Below are positions 63,739-64,000 of a stretch of 64,000 bases of DNA, one piece after another. Made by a program: the position numbers and the translations under genes. Origin of the DNA: Niveibacterium microcysteis (GTDB lineage Bacteria > Pseudomonadota > Gammaproteobacteria > Burkholderiales > Rhodocyclaceae); the NCBI RefSeq assembly GCF_017161445.1, contig NZ_CP071060.1, positions 2,232,001-2,296,000 on the forward strand, read 5' to 3'. A model generated the notes under the pieces. The model saw only the letters and a list, made by a program, of their open reading frames with translations. It was not told the origin of the DNA and did not search any database. Position 1 is the stretch's first letter; every line of letters starts with the position of its first letter.

Positions 63739-64000
63739 TCAGAACTCGTATTTGAAGTCTCCACTCTCCGTTCCGACGCGTACCCGTTGGATCGGTGTGC
63801 CTTCCATCATTCGGGTAAGGAATTCGCGCGAGATATCCGGCAGCATGGTGTTAGTCAGAATCGCGTCGATCATCCGCCCACCGGACTCGCTCTCAGTGCA
63901 GCGCGAGACCACCAGCTTGACAACGTCGTCCGAGTATTCGAACGGAATCTTGTAGCGCGCTTCAACGCGCTTCTTAATGCGGTTGAGTTGCAGCTTGACG
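63739..64000 (-). CDS. clpV: C-terminal end of T6SS ATPase ClpV (TssH), partial
   Basis: The final 86 residues of an AAA+ unfoldase run to a TGA at 63741-63739; the gene continues past the window edge. GGRMIDAILTNTMLPDIS is diagnostic of the ClpV/ClpB C-terminal D2 small domain, and RYKIPFEYSDDVV precedes it. ClpV disassembles contracted TssBC sheath for reuse. It is the upstream member of the minus-strand T6SS gene series. Confidence 0.92.
   Translation of the reverse strand, partial: VKLQLNRIKKRVEARYKIPFEYSDDVVKLVVSRCTESESGGRMIDAILTNTMLPDISREFLTRMMEGTPIQRVRVGTESGDFKYEF

Overview
This window is GC-rich chromosomal DNA from a betaproteobacterium. The layout acnB / CoA ester lyase / mdh / gntR / sdhCDAB / sdhE / gltA / sucAB / lpdA, together with the yciB-yciI-bolA-ppiC block and the type VI secretion genes, resembles Rhodocyclales (Azoarcus, Zoogloea, Niveibacterium and relatives). 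That placement is an inference from gene order and protein style; no rRNA gene is present to confirm it.

Region 1 (1-2.3 kb) holds the tail of an unidentified gene and two adjacent periplasmic oxyanion-binding proteins (sulfate-type and phosphate-type) without permease genes; both have substitutions at ligand positions. Region 2 (2.3-20.4 kb) is a TCA-cycle super-cluster. A CaiB/BaiF CoA-transferase faces acnB. AcnB, a citrate-lyase-beta-like CoA ester lyase and malate dehydrogenase lie on the minus strand. A GntR/UTRA regulator, succinate dehydrogenase with its flavinylation factor SdhE, citrate synthase and the complete 2-oxoglutarate dehydrogenase (E1, E2, E3, with a small SHOCT-PspC protein inserted) follow on the plus strand. 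A perfect palindrome lies in the mdh/gntR divergent region.

Region 3 (20.4-28.3 kb) has housekeeping genes: zapE, a DinG/YoaA-type helicase, a periplasmic parvulin, bolA, yciI, yciB, an EnvZ/OmpR pair and a small exported protein. Region 4 (28.4-35.7 kb) has a four-gene biotin-dependent, probably Na+-translocating acyl-CoA decarboxylase (mmdADCB type), a WS/DGAT acyltransferase, an alpha/beta hydrolase, a HAD hydrolase and a LOG-family protein.

Region 5 (35.8-40.4 kb) is a seven-gene minus-strand cluster carrying two bufferin-type RiPP systems: bufA1-bufB1-bufC1-doxX followed by bufA2-bufB2-bufC2. Each precursor gene has the same ECF-sigma-like promoter upstream (TGTAAGGAA-N12-CCGATC), so the two systems are probably co-induced.

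Region 6 (40.5-64 kb) is part of a type VI secretion locus. Plus-strand genes are tssJ-tssK-tssL(OmpA)-tssM-tagF-ppkA. Minus-strand genes are clpV (partial), a small HExxH metallopeptidase that is a candidate effector, a TPR-methyltransferase, vgrG, a DUF2169 protein, a degenerate ketosynthase-like protein, a DUF4150 PAAR-like protein, a DUF6484 protein, a TIGR02270 protein, tagH (FHA), pppA and a glycine-zipper lipoprotein. PpkA, PppA, TagH and TagF together make up a threonine-phosphorylation control circuit. The sheath, baseplate and hcp genes are not in the window and presumably lie beyond 64 kb. I saw no tRNA, rRNA, CRISPR array or insertion sequence.
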